A stretch of 64,000 nucleotides of DNA from Kitasatospora sp. MAP12-44 (GTDB lineage Bacteria > Actinomycetota > Actinomycetes > Streptomycetales > Streptomycetaceae): NCBI RefSeq assembly GCF_029892095.1, contig NZ_JARZAE010000004.1:1798001-1862000 (forward strand), written 5' to 3'. Position 1 is the stretch's first letter, and each line of letters opens with the position of its first letter. Under the pieces are notes generated by a model. The model had not been told where the DNA came from. It did not search any database and saw only the letters and a program-made list of their open reading frames with translations. The position numbers and the translations under genes are program-made. Below, one piece after another: positions 35,854 through 43,515 of the stretch.

Positions 35854-37326
35854 TCAGCCGTCCAGGGGCTCGGCCAACTCGCCCAGCAGTACCGGACAGG
35901 AGAGCGGCCGGCTGTCCGCACCGCGCTGCTGCCCGCCGCCGCAGAGCTCGGCCACCGCCGGACCGCACATCCGGCCCTGGCACCAGCCCATCCCGGCCCG
36001 GGTGAGCAGCTTGACGGTGCGCGCGTCGCTCGCGCCCAGCTCGTCCAGCGCCTCGCGAACGGCGGCCACCGGGACCTCCTCGCAGCGGCAGACCTCGGTC
36101 TCCGGCCGCAGCCAGGCGCTCCAGTCGAGGCCCGGGCGGTGCGCGGCGGCCATCAGCTCGGCGAACTCGCGCAGCCGCCGGCGGCGGCTGAGCAGCGACC
36201 GCGAGGGTGCCGCTCCGGCGATCGCCCGGGCCGCCAACTCGCCCTCCGCGATCGCCAGTTCGGCCCCGCCGACACCGCAGGTCTCGCCCGCTGCCCAGAG
36301 CCCGGGCAGGCTGGTGCGCTGGCGGCGGTCGACCCGCAGCGCGACGGTTCCGTCGGGGACGGTACGGGTCGCCGCGCCCAGCTCGGTGGCCAACTCGATC
36401 TGCGGGACCAGGCCGTGGCCGACCGCCAGCGCGTCGCAGGCGATCCGGCGCTCGGTGCCGGGCACCGGACGCCAGCGGGCGTCAAGGCGGGCCACCGTCA
36501 CACCGGTCACCCGGTCCGTCCCGTGCGCCTCGACCACGGCGCTGCTCCGGTGCAGCCGCACACCGTGGCGGGCCAGCGCCGCGCCGTGCACCGCGCCCTC
36601 CACCAGCTTGCCAGGGACTGCGCCCAGCACCCCGGGGCGGCGGGCGTAGCCGAGGTAGTCGCCCGCCTCCAGCACCGCGGGGACCTCGGCCCCGGCGGCG
36701 GCCAGCGAGACGGCGGCGGCCAGCAGCAGCGGGCCGCTGCCGGCCACGACCACCCGGCGTCCGGGCAGCACCAGCCCTGCCTTGAGCATCGCCTGCGCGC
36801 CGCCCGCGGTGACCACACCCGGCAGCGTCCAGCCGGGGAACGGCAGTTGCCGCTCGTAGGCGCCGGTGGCCAGCAGCACGGCGCGCGCGCCGATCACCGC
36901 GCTCCCCGAGGAGTCGGCGCCGGTCGCGGCGTGCAGTCGCCACTCGGCGCCCGCCTCGGCCGTCCACACGTGGTGGTGCACCAGGTGGACGATCCGACCC
37001 GCCGCGACGTGCTCGGCCAACCGCTCGGCCAGGCCGGTGAAGACCGACCAGTGGTGGTGCAGCCGGTCGGGACGGGCGGCGCCCAGCTCGGGGGCGGGGT
37101 GGCGGTAGTACTGGCCGCCGGCTCGGGCACCGGCGTCCAGCAGCACGCAGCGCAGACCGCGGTCGGCGGCGGCCACCACGCCGGCCAGCCCGGCCGGCCC
37201 GGCTCCGATCACCGCCAGGTCGTACGGGGGGTGCAGCAGCCGGCGCGGGCGCCCGGACGACACGGCGGACTCAGACGGCGAGGCGGGCTCAGACGGCGAG
37301 GCGGACTCAGACGGCGAGGTCGGCAT
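35854..37326 (-). CDS. D-hydroxyproline dehydrogenase, alpha (NAD/FAD-Bfd) subunit
   Basis: 490 residues. After a 25-residue Ser/Pro/Glu leader encoded by an 18-bp tandem repeat, an FAD-binding pyridine-nucleotide-disulfide fold begins (AVIGAGPAGLAG; second dinucleotide site VVVAGSGPLLLAAA). The C-terminus is a Bfd-like [2Fe-2S] domain with CRCEE and, 35 residues later, CQGRMC. This is the HcnB/OoxA-type subunit; with the small ferredoxin-like and DadA-like subunits it forms a dehydrogenase oxidising cis-4-hydroxy-D-proline to the pyrroline. AGGAGG precedes the ATG, and the gene overlaps the end of the gamma gene by 20 bases. Confidence 0.9.
   Translation of the reverse strand: MPTSPSESASPSEPASPSESAVSSGRPRRLLHPPYDLAVIGAGPAGLAGVVAAADRGLRCVLLDAGARAGGQYYRHPAPELGAARPDRLHHHWSVFTGLAERLAEHVAAGRIVHLVHHHVWTAEAGAEWRLHAATGADSSGSAVIGARAVLLATGAYERQLPFPGWTLPGVVTAGGAQAMLKAGLVLPGRRVVVAGSGPLLLAAAVSLAAAGAEVPAVLEAGDYLGYARRPGVLGAVPGKLVEGAVHGAALARHGVRLHRSSAVVEAHGTDRVTGVTVARLDARWRPVPGTERRIACDALAVGHGLVPQIELATELGAATRTVPDGTVALRVDRRQRTSLPGLWAAGETCGVGGAELAIAEGELAARAIAGAAPSRSLLSRRRRLREFAELMAAAHRPGLDWSAWLRPETEVCRCEEVPVAAVREALDELGASDARTVKLLTRAGMGWCQGRMCGPAVAELCGGGQQRGADSRPLSCPVLLGELAEPLDG
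37264..37317. repeat. Three 18-bp tandem repeats
   Basis: Three copies of GGCGGACTCAGACGGCGA (one A-to-G difference in the middle copy) encode an S-P-S-E-x-A repeat in the leader of the alpha subunit. The last copy overlaps the end of the gamma subunit gene. Copy number could vary by slippage. Confidence 0.85.
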
Positions 37327-37621
37327 GGCCGTGGCCCTCCTGGGTGGTAACGAGGTCGCCCGGCTCGGCGGGCAGCAGGCAGGTGCGCTGGTTGGGGCGC
37401 CCGTTGACGGTGGCCAGGCAGTCGAAGCAGGCGCCGATCCCGCAGAACGCACCGCGCGGACGGCCCCCCACCCGGGTGGTGCGCCAGGCCAGGATGCCGT
37501 GCGCCCAGAGCGCGGCGGCGATGCTCTGGCCCGCCAGCGCGGGCACCGGACGGCCGTCGAACTCGATGGTGTGGGCCGGGCCGGGGTCTGCCTCGACCAG
37601 TGCGGCGGGGGTGCGACGCAT
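37307..37621 (-). CDS. D-hydroxyproline dehydrogenase, gamma (small [2Fe-2S]) subunit
   Basis: 104 residues with a plant-ferredoxin-like [2Fe-2S] binding pattern: CGIGACFDC, then CLLPAEPGD about 14 residues on. This is the HcnA/SoxA-N-like small subunit that passes electrons between flavins. An N-terminal strand (HTIEFDGRPVPALAGQSIAAAL) completes the beta-grasp fold. It lies between the beta and alpha genes; only 89 bases separate it from the beta gene. Confidence 0.9.
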   Translation of the reverse strand: MRRTPAALVEADPGPAHTIEFDGRPVPALAGQSIAAALWAHGILAWRTTRVGGRPRGAFCGIGACFDCLATVNGRPNQRTCLLPAEPGDLVTTQEGHGHADLAV

Positions 37622-37710
37622 GCGGCTGATCCGTTCTGCGGGGCGGGTTGCGGGGGGGTGGAACTCAGAGTCGGCCGGACTGCAATCGGTCGGACGGTGG
37701 CCGGCCGGCC

Positions 37711-38862
37711 TCAGGCCGGGAAGCGGTCGGGCCGGAACGGGGCGAGGTCCAGCTCGGTCCGCTCACCGGTCAGCTGCCGGGCGATCAGCAGACCGGTGGC
37801 GGGGGCCAGGCCGATCCCGGCGCCCTCGTGGCCGCAGGCGTGGTAGAGGCCCGGCGCCCGCGGGTCGGCGCCGATCGCCGGCAGGTGGTCGGGCAGGTAG
37901 GGGCGAAAGCCCCGGTAGGCGCGCAGCACCCGGACGTCGGCCAGCACCGGGAAGAGCTCGGCGGCCTGCGCGGCCAGCCGCTGCAGCACCAGCGGCGACA
38001 GCGTCCGGTCGAAGCCGACCCGCTCGCGGCTGGCACCGATCAGCACCGGGCCGGACGGGGTGCCCTCGACCACGCCCGAGGTCTGCAGGGCGGCCGAACC
38101 GCTGGCCACGTCGGCCACGTAGTCGGCGGCGTAGACCTTGTGCCGCACCACCCGTGGCAGCGGCTCGGTGACCAGCACGAAGCCGCGCCGGGGCAGCACC
38201 GGCAGCGCCACCCCGGCCAGCGCCGCGAGCTCGCCGCCCCAGGTGCCGGCCGCGTTGACCACCGCGCCGGCCGGCAGCTCGCGCCGGGGCGTCCGGACGC
38301 CGCCGACCGCGCCGGCCGACCCGGTCAGCAGCCCGGTGACGGCCTCGCCCAGGTAGAGCCGGGCGCCGCGCCGGCGGGCGGCGCGCAGCAGGTGGGCAGC
38401 GGCCAGGGCCGGCTGGACCTGGGCGTCCTGCGGGTACAGGAAGCCGCCGGCCAGCCCGGGGGCCAGGTGCGGCTCCAGCTCGTGCAGCCGGGCGCCCGGC
38501 ACCTCCTCGGCCTGCACGCCGGCCGCGGCCTGCTTGGCCGCGAAGGCCCGCAGGGCGTCCTGGCGCGCGGGGTCGGAGGCGACCACAAGACCGCCCTTGG
38601 CCTCGTACTCGACGGCTGCGGGCAGCTCCTGGGCCAGCCCGCTCCAGAGCCGGGCCGAGAGCAGCGCGAGGTCCAGCTCGGGGCCGGGCTCCTTGTCGGA
38701 GAGCAGCAGGTTGCCCTCGCCGGCGCCGGTGGTGCCGCCGGCGACCGGGCCTCGGTCGACAACGGCGACCGACAGGCCGGCCTCGGCTGCGTAGTACGCG
38801 CAGGCGGCGCCGACAACGCCGGCGCCGATCACCACGACGTCGTGGGATGGTCTCGTGAGCAC
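37711..38862 (-). CDS. D-hydroxyproline dehydrogenase, beta (DadA-like FAD) subunit
   Basis: 383 residues of the DAO/glycine oxidase fold. The FAD site is VVVIGAGVVGAACAYYAA at the N-terminus, and the C-terminal GHEGAGIGLAPATG contacts the flavin. This HcnC/OoxB-type subunit holds the substrate site that oxidises cis-4-hydroxy-D-proline. A TATTAC -10 on the minus strand ends only about five bases before the GTG, and the GAGG overlaps it, so the message is probably leaderless. The TGTGACAT operator directly abuts that -10. First gene of the three-subunit set. Confidence 0.9.
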   Translation of the reverse strand: MLTRPSHDVVVIGAGVVGAACAYYAAEAGLSVAVVDRGPVAGGTTGAGEGNLLLSDKEPGPELDLALLSARLWSGLAQELPAAVEYEAKGGLVVASDPARQDALRAFAAKQAAAGVQAEEVPGARLHELEPHLAPGLAGGFLYPQDAQVQPALAAAHLLRAARRRGARLYLGEAVTGLLTGSAGAVGGVRTPRRELPAGAVVNAAGTWGGELAALAGVALPVLPRRGFVLVTEPLPRVVRHKVYAADYVADVASGSAALQTSGVVEGTPSGPVLIGASRERVGFDRTLSPLVLQRLAAQAAELFPVLADVRVLRAYRGFRPYLPDHLPAIGADPRAPGLYHACGHEGAGIGLAPATGLLIARQLTGERTELDLAPFRPDRFPA

Positions 38863-38866
38863 CTCA

Positions 38867-38883
38867 GTAATATGTCACATTGC
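38867..38883 (-). promoter_or_regulatory. Promoter and operator of the dehydrogenase operon
   Basis: Minus strand CAATGTGACATATTAC: half-site TGTGACAT (38880-38873) fused to the -10 TATTAC (38872-38867). Binding here would block RNA polymerase. Leaderless GTG at 38862. Confidence 0.6.
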
Positions 38884-38928
38884 CTTTAGGCTGCCAAGAC
38901 GACGCCCGCGGTTCGGCAAAAGGACCGC

Positions 38929-38976
38929 AAAAGGCCCCGGCCCCCTCGCACGCGTGCGAGGGGGCCGGGGCCTTTT
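38929..38976. terminator. 48-bp perfect palindrome, terminator of the tat operon
   Basis: AAAAGGCCCCGGCCCCCTCG and its complement meet at CACGCGTG; 24-bp arms without mismatch, with A4/T4 tails on both sides. It lies just past the tatC stop and upstream of the dehydrogenase operon promoter, insulating the two. Confidence 0.92.
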
Positions 38977-38987
38977 CAGCACCAGGA

Positions 38988-39923
38988 TCAGGTGATGTCG
39001 TCGTCCACGCTCTCACCGCGCGCGCCCGGCACCGAGGCCAGCGGCGCGGCCGAAGCCTCGACCGCCTGCACCCCGCCGACCTGCTCGACGCTCAGGTCCA
39101 GGTGCGAGGCCTCCTCGTCACCCAGGTCCGCGTCCGGGTTGCGGCGCTTGCGGCGCCGGTCGTTGAGCAGCGAGATGCCGACCGCGAGGAAGAAGAGGAT
39201 CCAGATCGGCGAGGCCAGCGCGAGCATGCTGACCGGGTCGGCGCTCGGTGTGGCGAACGCCGCGAAGACCGTGATGCCCATCACCATGCCGCGCCACCAG
39301 CCGAGCATCCGCTTGCCGGAGAGCGCCCCGGCGAAGTTCAGCATCACCAGGATCAGCGGGAACTCGAAGGCCGCACCGAACACCAGGACCATCCTGGTCG
39401 CGATGTTCAGGTAGTCCTCGGTGGGCAGGATCTGCTGCGCCCCGATCGGGGTGAAGGAGCCCAGCACCCGGATCGTGGTCGGCATCAGCATGTACGCGCA
39501 GCCAGCGCCGGCCAGGAAGAGCGGCGTGCCCGCGGCCAGGAAGCCCAGCGAGTAGCGCCGCTCGTTGCGGTGCAGACCCGGCGAGATGAAGGCCCAGAGC
39601 TGGTAGAGCCAGACCGGCACTGCGGCCACCAGGCCCGCCGTCACGCAGACCTTCAGGGTGAGCGCGAACGGCGCCGTCACACCGATGACCGCGACCTCGG
39701 CGCAGTGGCCGTGGTAGTTGGGGTCGAGCCGCTGGGCCGGGGTGCAGGCCGGCAGCGGCTCCATCAGGAAGTGCAGCAGCTGCTTGCTGAAGAACGCCGC
39801 GACGATCGTGCACACCACGATCGCCAGCACCGACTTGACCAGCCGGTTCCGCAGTTCGCGGAGGTGATCCCCGAGGGACATCCGTCCGTCAGGATCCTTG
39901 GGCGGTTTGGAAGACTTGCTCAA
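38988..39923 (-). CDS. tatC: Sec-independent protein translocase TatC
   Basis: 311 residues, six transmembrane helices. The conserved N-terminal MSLGDHLRELRNRL region, which contacts twin-arginine signals, is at residues 15-28. LYQLWAFISPGLHRNERR follows helix 2, and FELPL-like FEFPLI precedes helix 4. A charged cytosolic tail of about 65 residues (RRRKRRNPDADLGDEEA) follows helix 6. It forms the signal-receptor core of the Tat export system with TatA. It is 9 bases downstream of tatA. Confidence 0.95.
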   Translation of the reverse strand: MSKSSKPPKDPDGRMSLGDHLRELRNRLVKSVLAIVVCTIVAAFFSKQLLHFLMEPLPACTPAQRLDPNYHGHCAEVAVIGVTAPFALTLKVCVTAGLVAAVPVWLYQLWAFISPGLHRNERRYSLGFLAAGTPLFLAGAGCAYMLMPTTIRVLGSFTPIGAQQILPTEDYLNIATRMVLVFGAAFEFPLILVMLNFAGALSGKRMLGWWRGMVMGITVFAAFATPSADPVSMLALASPIWILFFLAVGISLLNDRRRKRRNPDADLGDEEASHLDLSVEQVGGVQAVEASAAPLASVPGARGESVDDDIT

Positions 39924-39932
39924 CCCCGGTCC

Positions 39933-40253
39933 TCAACTCGTGCGTCGTGGCCCGCCGGACGGCGGACCACGGTGCGGCCGACCGCTCAGCGCGGGCCGGG
40001 TGGGCTTCTGCTCGGTGACCGGCCGCGCGGTGGAGGCATCACCGGGTGCGGCCTTGATGGTCCTGGTCGTCTCGGCCCCGGCCCCGGCGGCCTGCGCCGC
40101 CGGCGGGGCGACGTCCGTGCGCAGCGCCTTGGTCTCGCTCTTGAGGATGCGCAGGGACTCGCCCAGCGACCTGGCCAGCTGGGGCAACCGCTTCGCACCG
40201 AAGAGCACGGTGACCATCCCGGCGATCAGGAGGAACTCCACGATCCTGCCCAT
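39933..40253 (-). CDS. tatA: Sec-independent protein translocase TatA
   Basis: 106 residues. A single N-terminal membrane helix ([16 protein letters not shown]) is followed by the amphipathic helix [21 protein letters not shown] and a long low-complexity tail, as in actinobacterial TatA. TatA oligomers form the pore for folded proteins. The open frame extends to 40337, but AGGAAGG before the ATG at 40253 and the family N-terminus decide the start. Confidence 0.94.
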   Translation of the reverse strand: MGRIVEFLLIAGMVTVLFGAKRLPQLARSLGESLRILKSETKALRTDVAPPAAQAAGAGAETTRTIKAAPGDASTARPVTEQKPTRPALSGRPHRGPPSGGPRRTS

Positions 40254-40425
40254 GGGCGAAGCCTTCCTGAACGAGAGCGGTACCCGGCCCTGACCACGGG
40301 CGGACGGGACGACGTGGCCGCGGGTACACCGGACCACCGTGAGAGCCTAACCCGCGCGCAGGAGCCGAACGAGCCCCCCGGCATACACCAGCAGGTGAAG
40401 TTTGGGAGCGACGAACCGCGCTCGC

Positions 40426-40599
40426 TCAGCCCTGGACGGTCCCGGCCAGCTCGGTGCAGGCCTCGGTGAGCGTGCGGGCCGCGGTGTCCACCTCACGCGA
40501 CAGCACCCGGACATCCAGCCACAGCCGCATCCCGAGCACCCCCAGCACCAGCAGCCCCACGGTCCCGAGCCCGACGACCGCCACAATGGTCCACGGCAT
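40426..40599 (-). CDS. Small single-pass membrane protein
   Basis: 57 residues. ATG 40599 follows GAGGAGG. The first 28 residues form one membrane helix (IVAVVGLGTVGLLVLGVLGM), followed by an amphipathic, possibly coiled C-terminal helix (VLSREVDTAARTLTEACTEL). It lies between tatA and the zinc-ribbon gene on the same strand. Small proteins of this type occur at this position in Streptomyces; the function is unknown. Its reading frame was recognised from the ribosome site and the membrane helix. Confidence 0.75.
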   Translation of the reverse strand: MPWTIVAVVGLGTVGLLVLGVLGMRLWLDVRVLSREVDTAARTLTEACTELAGTVQG

Positions 40600-40629
40600 G
40601 ACGGCCGCCTCCTCTTCCTCCGGTGACGC

Positions 40630-40863
40630 TTATCCCTCGACCGGGACGAGCCGCATGGTGCTCACCCCGGCGCCGGTCAGCGCCGCGACGATCTTCTCAC
40701 CGGCGGGCTTGCGCACCGCCGCACCGCAGACCGGGCAGCTGAAGCTGTAGAAGGTCCGCTCCTTGGTCCGCCCCAGCGCCAGCCGGAACTCCGAGGCCGC
40801 CAGCTCGACCTTCTCCCGGCACTGCGAGCAGTAGACCTTGAACCTGGTCTCCTCGCCCTCCAC
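40630..40863 (-). CDS. Small zinc-ribbon protein
   Basis: 77 residues from GTG 40863, one base after the pafC stop. Two CxxC pairs (YCSQCREK near residue 9 and SCPVCGAAV near 42) form a zinc ribbon. The C-terminal half (GEKIVAALTGAGVSTMRLVP) is conserved in actinobacterial relatives. The longer open frame from 40914 would overlap pafC by 50 bases without support. Its position between pafC and tatA suggests co-transcription; function unknown. Confidence 0.8.
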   Translation of the reverse strand: MEGEETRFKVYCSQCREKVELAASEFRLALGRTKERTFYSFSCPVCGAAVRKPAGEKIVAALTGAGVSTMRLVPVEG

Positions 40864-40864
40864 G

Positions 40865-41821
40865 TCAGTGCGTCCCACCCTGGTAGCCCGCCAGCGCGGC
40901 CAGCGCCGCCTCACGGGCCTGCTCCGCCAGCGGGGCCGGCGAAACGATCCGCCCGTCCCGGCCCAGGCGCAGTGCCAGGGTGCGCAGGCCCGAGGGATCG
41001 GAGCTGCGCAGGGTGATCCGCAAGCCCCCGTCGGGCAGTTCCTCGGCCACGTCGTGGGTGTAGTACTCGGCCACCCAGCGACCGCCGGCGCCGACCTCGA
41101 CGACCACCTCGGGGTCGTCCGCGCCCGGGTTCACCAGGCCCTGCGAGAGGTCGCGCGGCTCCAGACGCGGCGGGCGGGCGGGCTCGTCCAGCAGCTTGAC
41201 CTCGGCCACGCGGTCGAGCCGGAAGAGCCGGCGGTCCTCCGAGGTCCGGCACCAGCCCTCCAGGTAGGTGTGGCCCTCGGTCACCAGGCGGATCGGGTCC
41301 ACCTCGCGCTCGGTCATGCCACCGCGCCCGTGCGAGTAGTAGCGCAGCCAGATCAGCCGGCCCTCGGAGAGCGCGCGGTCGATGTCGGCGAAGACCTGGC
41401 CCTCGGCCTCGAAGGTCACCCCGACCCGGGCGCTGCCCTCGGCGCTCTCCCCCGCCGCGTTCTCGATCTTGGCGACGGCGCGGGTGAGCGCCTCGCGGTC
41501 ACGGGCGCGCAGGCCCGGCAGCCCGGCCACCGCGCGGGCGGCCACCAGCAGCGCCGTCGCCTCGTCGGCGGCCAGCCGCAGCGGCTGGGCCACATCGTCG
41601 ACGTTGTGCCACCAGATCCGCTCGCCGTCGGTGTCGATGTCCAGCAGGTCGCCGCCGCGGAAGCTGGTGCCGCACATCGGCAGCACGTTCAGGTCCGCGA
41701 TCAGCTCGCGCTCGGTGATCCCGAACGCCCGGGCCACCTCGGCGACCTCGGCGCCGGGGCGCTCGCGCAGATAGGTGACCAGCGAGAGCATCCGGCGGGT
41801 CTGGTCGATGGCGTTGCTCAC
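40865..41821 (-). CDS. pafC: WYL-domain transcriptional regulator PafC
   Basis: 318 residues: winged helix (VAEVARAFGITERELIADLNVL) at the N-terminus, WYL domain in the middle (IWLRYYSHGRGGMTEREVDPIRLV, YLEGWC) and a WCX C-terminal domain. PafB and PafC form a heterodimer that in mycobacteria activates LexA/RecA-independent DNA-damage genes, responding through the WYL domain. Its ATG overlaps the pafB stop by four bases, as expected for a heterodimer partner. Confidence 0.93.
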   Translation of the reverse strand: MSNAIDQTRRMLSLVTYLRERPGAEVAEVARAFGITERELIADLNVLPMCGTSFRGGDLLDIDTDGERIWWHNVDDVAQPLRLAADEATALLVAARAVAGLPGLRARDREALTRAVAKIENAAGESAEGSARVGVTFEAEGQVFADIDRALSEGRLIWLRYYSHGRGGMTEREVDPIRLVTEGHTYLEGWCRTSEDRRLFRLDRVAEVKLLDEPARPPRLEPRDLSQGLVNPGADDPEVVVEVGAGGRWVAEYYTHDVAEELPDGGLRITLRSSDPSGLRTLALRLGRDGRIVSPAPLAEQAREAALAALAGYQGGTH

Positions 41822-42819
41822 CGGGAGGCTCCTTCGGAGGCTGCTGCTTCGGCGGGCAGGCCGGCCACCGCGCGCAGCCGGTCGATGACGTCGGCCCGCA
41901 GGTCGTCCGGCTCCAGGACGACCAGGTCCGGCCCGAACTCGGCGAGGTCGGCGCCCAGCCCGTGGCCGTAGGGGATCTCCAACTCGTCCCAGACCGCGTC
42001 GACCTGACGGGTCGCCAGCGCCTTGGCCCGCAGCGGGAAGCCCGCACCGCGGCGCAGCCGCACGGTGGCGGTGGTGGTGGCGCCCTCACCGGCGAAGGTG
42101 GCGACGTGGGCCCGGACGTCCACGTGCTCGGGGATCGGCGCGGAGAAGGCGGCCGAGCGCGAGCGGACCTTGCCGGTGATCCGGCTGAGCCGGAAGACCC
42201 GGACGGCCGCGCGGTCGCGGTCCCAGCCGGCCAGGTACCAGTGGCCGCGCCAGCACTCCAGCGCCCACGGCTCGACCGAGCGCGCCTCGACGACCGCGGA
42301 CCCGGACTTGCGGTACTCGAAACCGACCGGCCGGCGATCCCGGGCGGCCAGCAGCAGCGGCTCGAAGGCGGCCTCGCGGGCCGGGATCCGCGGCTCCAGC
42401 GCGGTACGGCCCTCGGCGACGTCCTCGGTGAACGGCACGCCCGCCGCACGCAGCTTCTGCAGCGCGCCGCTGGCGGCACCCGAGAGGCGGGCCTGGTGCC
42501 AGACCTTGGCGGCCAGGCTCAGCGCGGCCGCCTCCTCGGCGTCCAGCGCGATCTCCGGCAGCCGGTTGCGGTCGGCGCGGGCCAGGTAGCCGATCTCGCC
42601 GTCCGCGGTGTTCTCGTCGACGTCGATGACCAGGCCCAGCTCGCGCAGGTCGTCCTTGTCGCGCTCGAACATCCGGTTGAAGGCGTCCTCGCTGCCGTGC
42701 TGCCAGGCCTCCCGGTAGGCCTCGATGGACTCCCGAAGCTCTCGTTTGGAGAGCGGGCGTTTGGTGTTCATCAGGCACAGGGCGAGGTTCATCAGCCGCT
42801 CTGCCTTGGCGATCGCCAT
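41818..42819 (-). CDS. pafB: WYL-domain transcriptional regulator PafB
   Basis: 333 residues from ATG 42819 (GGAAGGG site). An HTH region near KRPLSKRELRESIEAYRE is followed by DLRELGLVIDVDEN. The WYL domain (PVGFEYRKSG, VEPWALECWRGHWYLAGWD) and WCX C-terminus complete it. It partners PafC in the DNA-damage response. Despite the name the pair is not needed for pupylation; it is linked by conserved position. Confidence 0.93.
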   Translation of the reverse strand: MAIAKAERLMNLALCLMNTKRPLSKRELRESIEAYREAWQHGSEDAFNRMFERDKDDLRELGLVIDVDENTADGEIGYLARADRNRLPEIALDAEEAAALSLAAKVWHQARLSGAASGALQKLRAAGVPFTEDVAEGRTALEPRIPAREAAFEPLLLAARDRRPVGFEYRKSGSAVVEARSVEPWALECWRGHWYLAGWDRDRAAVRVFRLSRITGKVRSRSAAFSAPIPEHVDVRAHVATFAGEGATTTATVRLRRGAGFPLRAKALATRQVDAVWDELEIPYGHGLGADLAEFGPDLVVLEPDDLRADVIDRLRAVAGLPAEAAASEGASR

Positions 42820-42920
42820 CGTGACCCTTCCGGTGTGCCGCGCTGTGCGCGGACCGCTCCACCGGGAATCTTGAACCCGGCGACCCGACCGTACCGGTAC
42901 GGGCACATCCGGCGAAAGCC

Positions 42921-42960
42921 GAGGCCGCCGCACCCCGGTCCTCCGGGGTGCGACGGCCTC
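42921..42960. terminator. Terminator after the small FKBP gene
   Basis: GAGGCCGCCGCACCCCGG and CCGGGGTGCGACGGCCTC form an 18-bp stem with one mismatch and a 4-base loop, 10 bases past the FKBP stop. Confidence 0.85.
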
Positions 42961-42970
42961 ACGAGCAGCG

Positions 42971-43345
42971 TCAGACGCTGATCAGGTCGACCACGAAGAT
43001 CAGGGTCGAACCGGCCGGGATCAGCGGGGTCGGCGACTGGTTGCCGTAGGCCTTGTTGGCCGGGATGATCAGCTCGCGCCGACCGCCCACCTTCATCCCG
43101 ACGACACCCTCGTCCCAACCCTTGATGACCCGGCCGCCACCGAGCGGGAAGCGGAAGGTCGAGTTGCGGTTCCAGCTGGCGTCGAACTCCTCGCCGGTGC
43201 TGAAGGTGACACCCACGTAGTGCACCTCGACGTTCGCGCCGGGCTTGGCCTCGGCGCCGTCGCCCACCACGATGTCGCGGATCTGCAGCTCGGCCGGCGC
43301 CTCGCCACCCGGGAAATCGATCTCCGGCTTCGTCTTCTGGCTCAC
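42971..43345 (-). CDS. Cytosolic FKBP-type peptidyl-prolyl isomerase
   Basis: 124 residues, essentially one FKBP domain: YVGVTFSTGEEFDASW, VIKGWDEGVVGMKVGGRRELIIP, YGNQSPTPLIPAGSTLIFVVDLISV. The Trp at the pocket floor and the Tyr of the 80s loop are intact, so it should be active. GTG 43345 follows AGAGG. No signal peptide. It is the closest of three FKBPs lying between pafB and pafA. Confidence 0.94.
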   Translation of the reverse strand: MSQKTKPEIDFPGGEAPAELQIRDIVVGDGAEAKPGANVEVHYVGVTFSTGEEFDASWNRNSTFRFPLGGGRVIKGWDEGVVGMKVGGRRELIIPANKAYGNQSPTPLIPAGSTLIFVVDLISV

Positions 43346-43515
43346 AACTGCCTCTTCTCCTCGGCCGCCTGACGCGGCCTCCATCAGTACACAGCACGGC
43401 GGCGGACCACCGCACCGTGCCTCCGTGAGGAACCACCGTACGGCCGTCCGCCGCCCATGCAGATCAGGCCCGGCCTGGCGGGTCGCCCCGACGGCCGGTC
43501 ACCCCAATAGTGTCA

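Noticed and set aside
40347..40586. 79-codon open frame downstream of tatA on the minus strand
   Set aside because: Cys/Trp/Arg-rich translation without a ribosome site; the overlapping frame 40426-40599 has GAGGAGG and a clean membrane helix.
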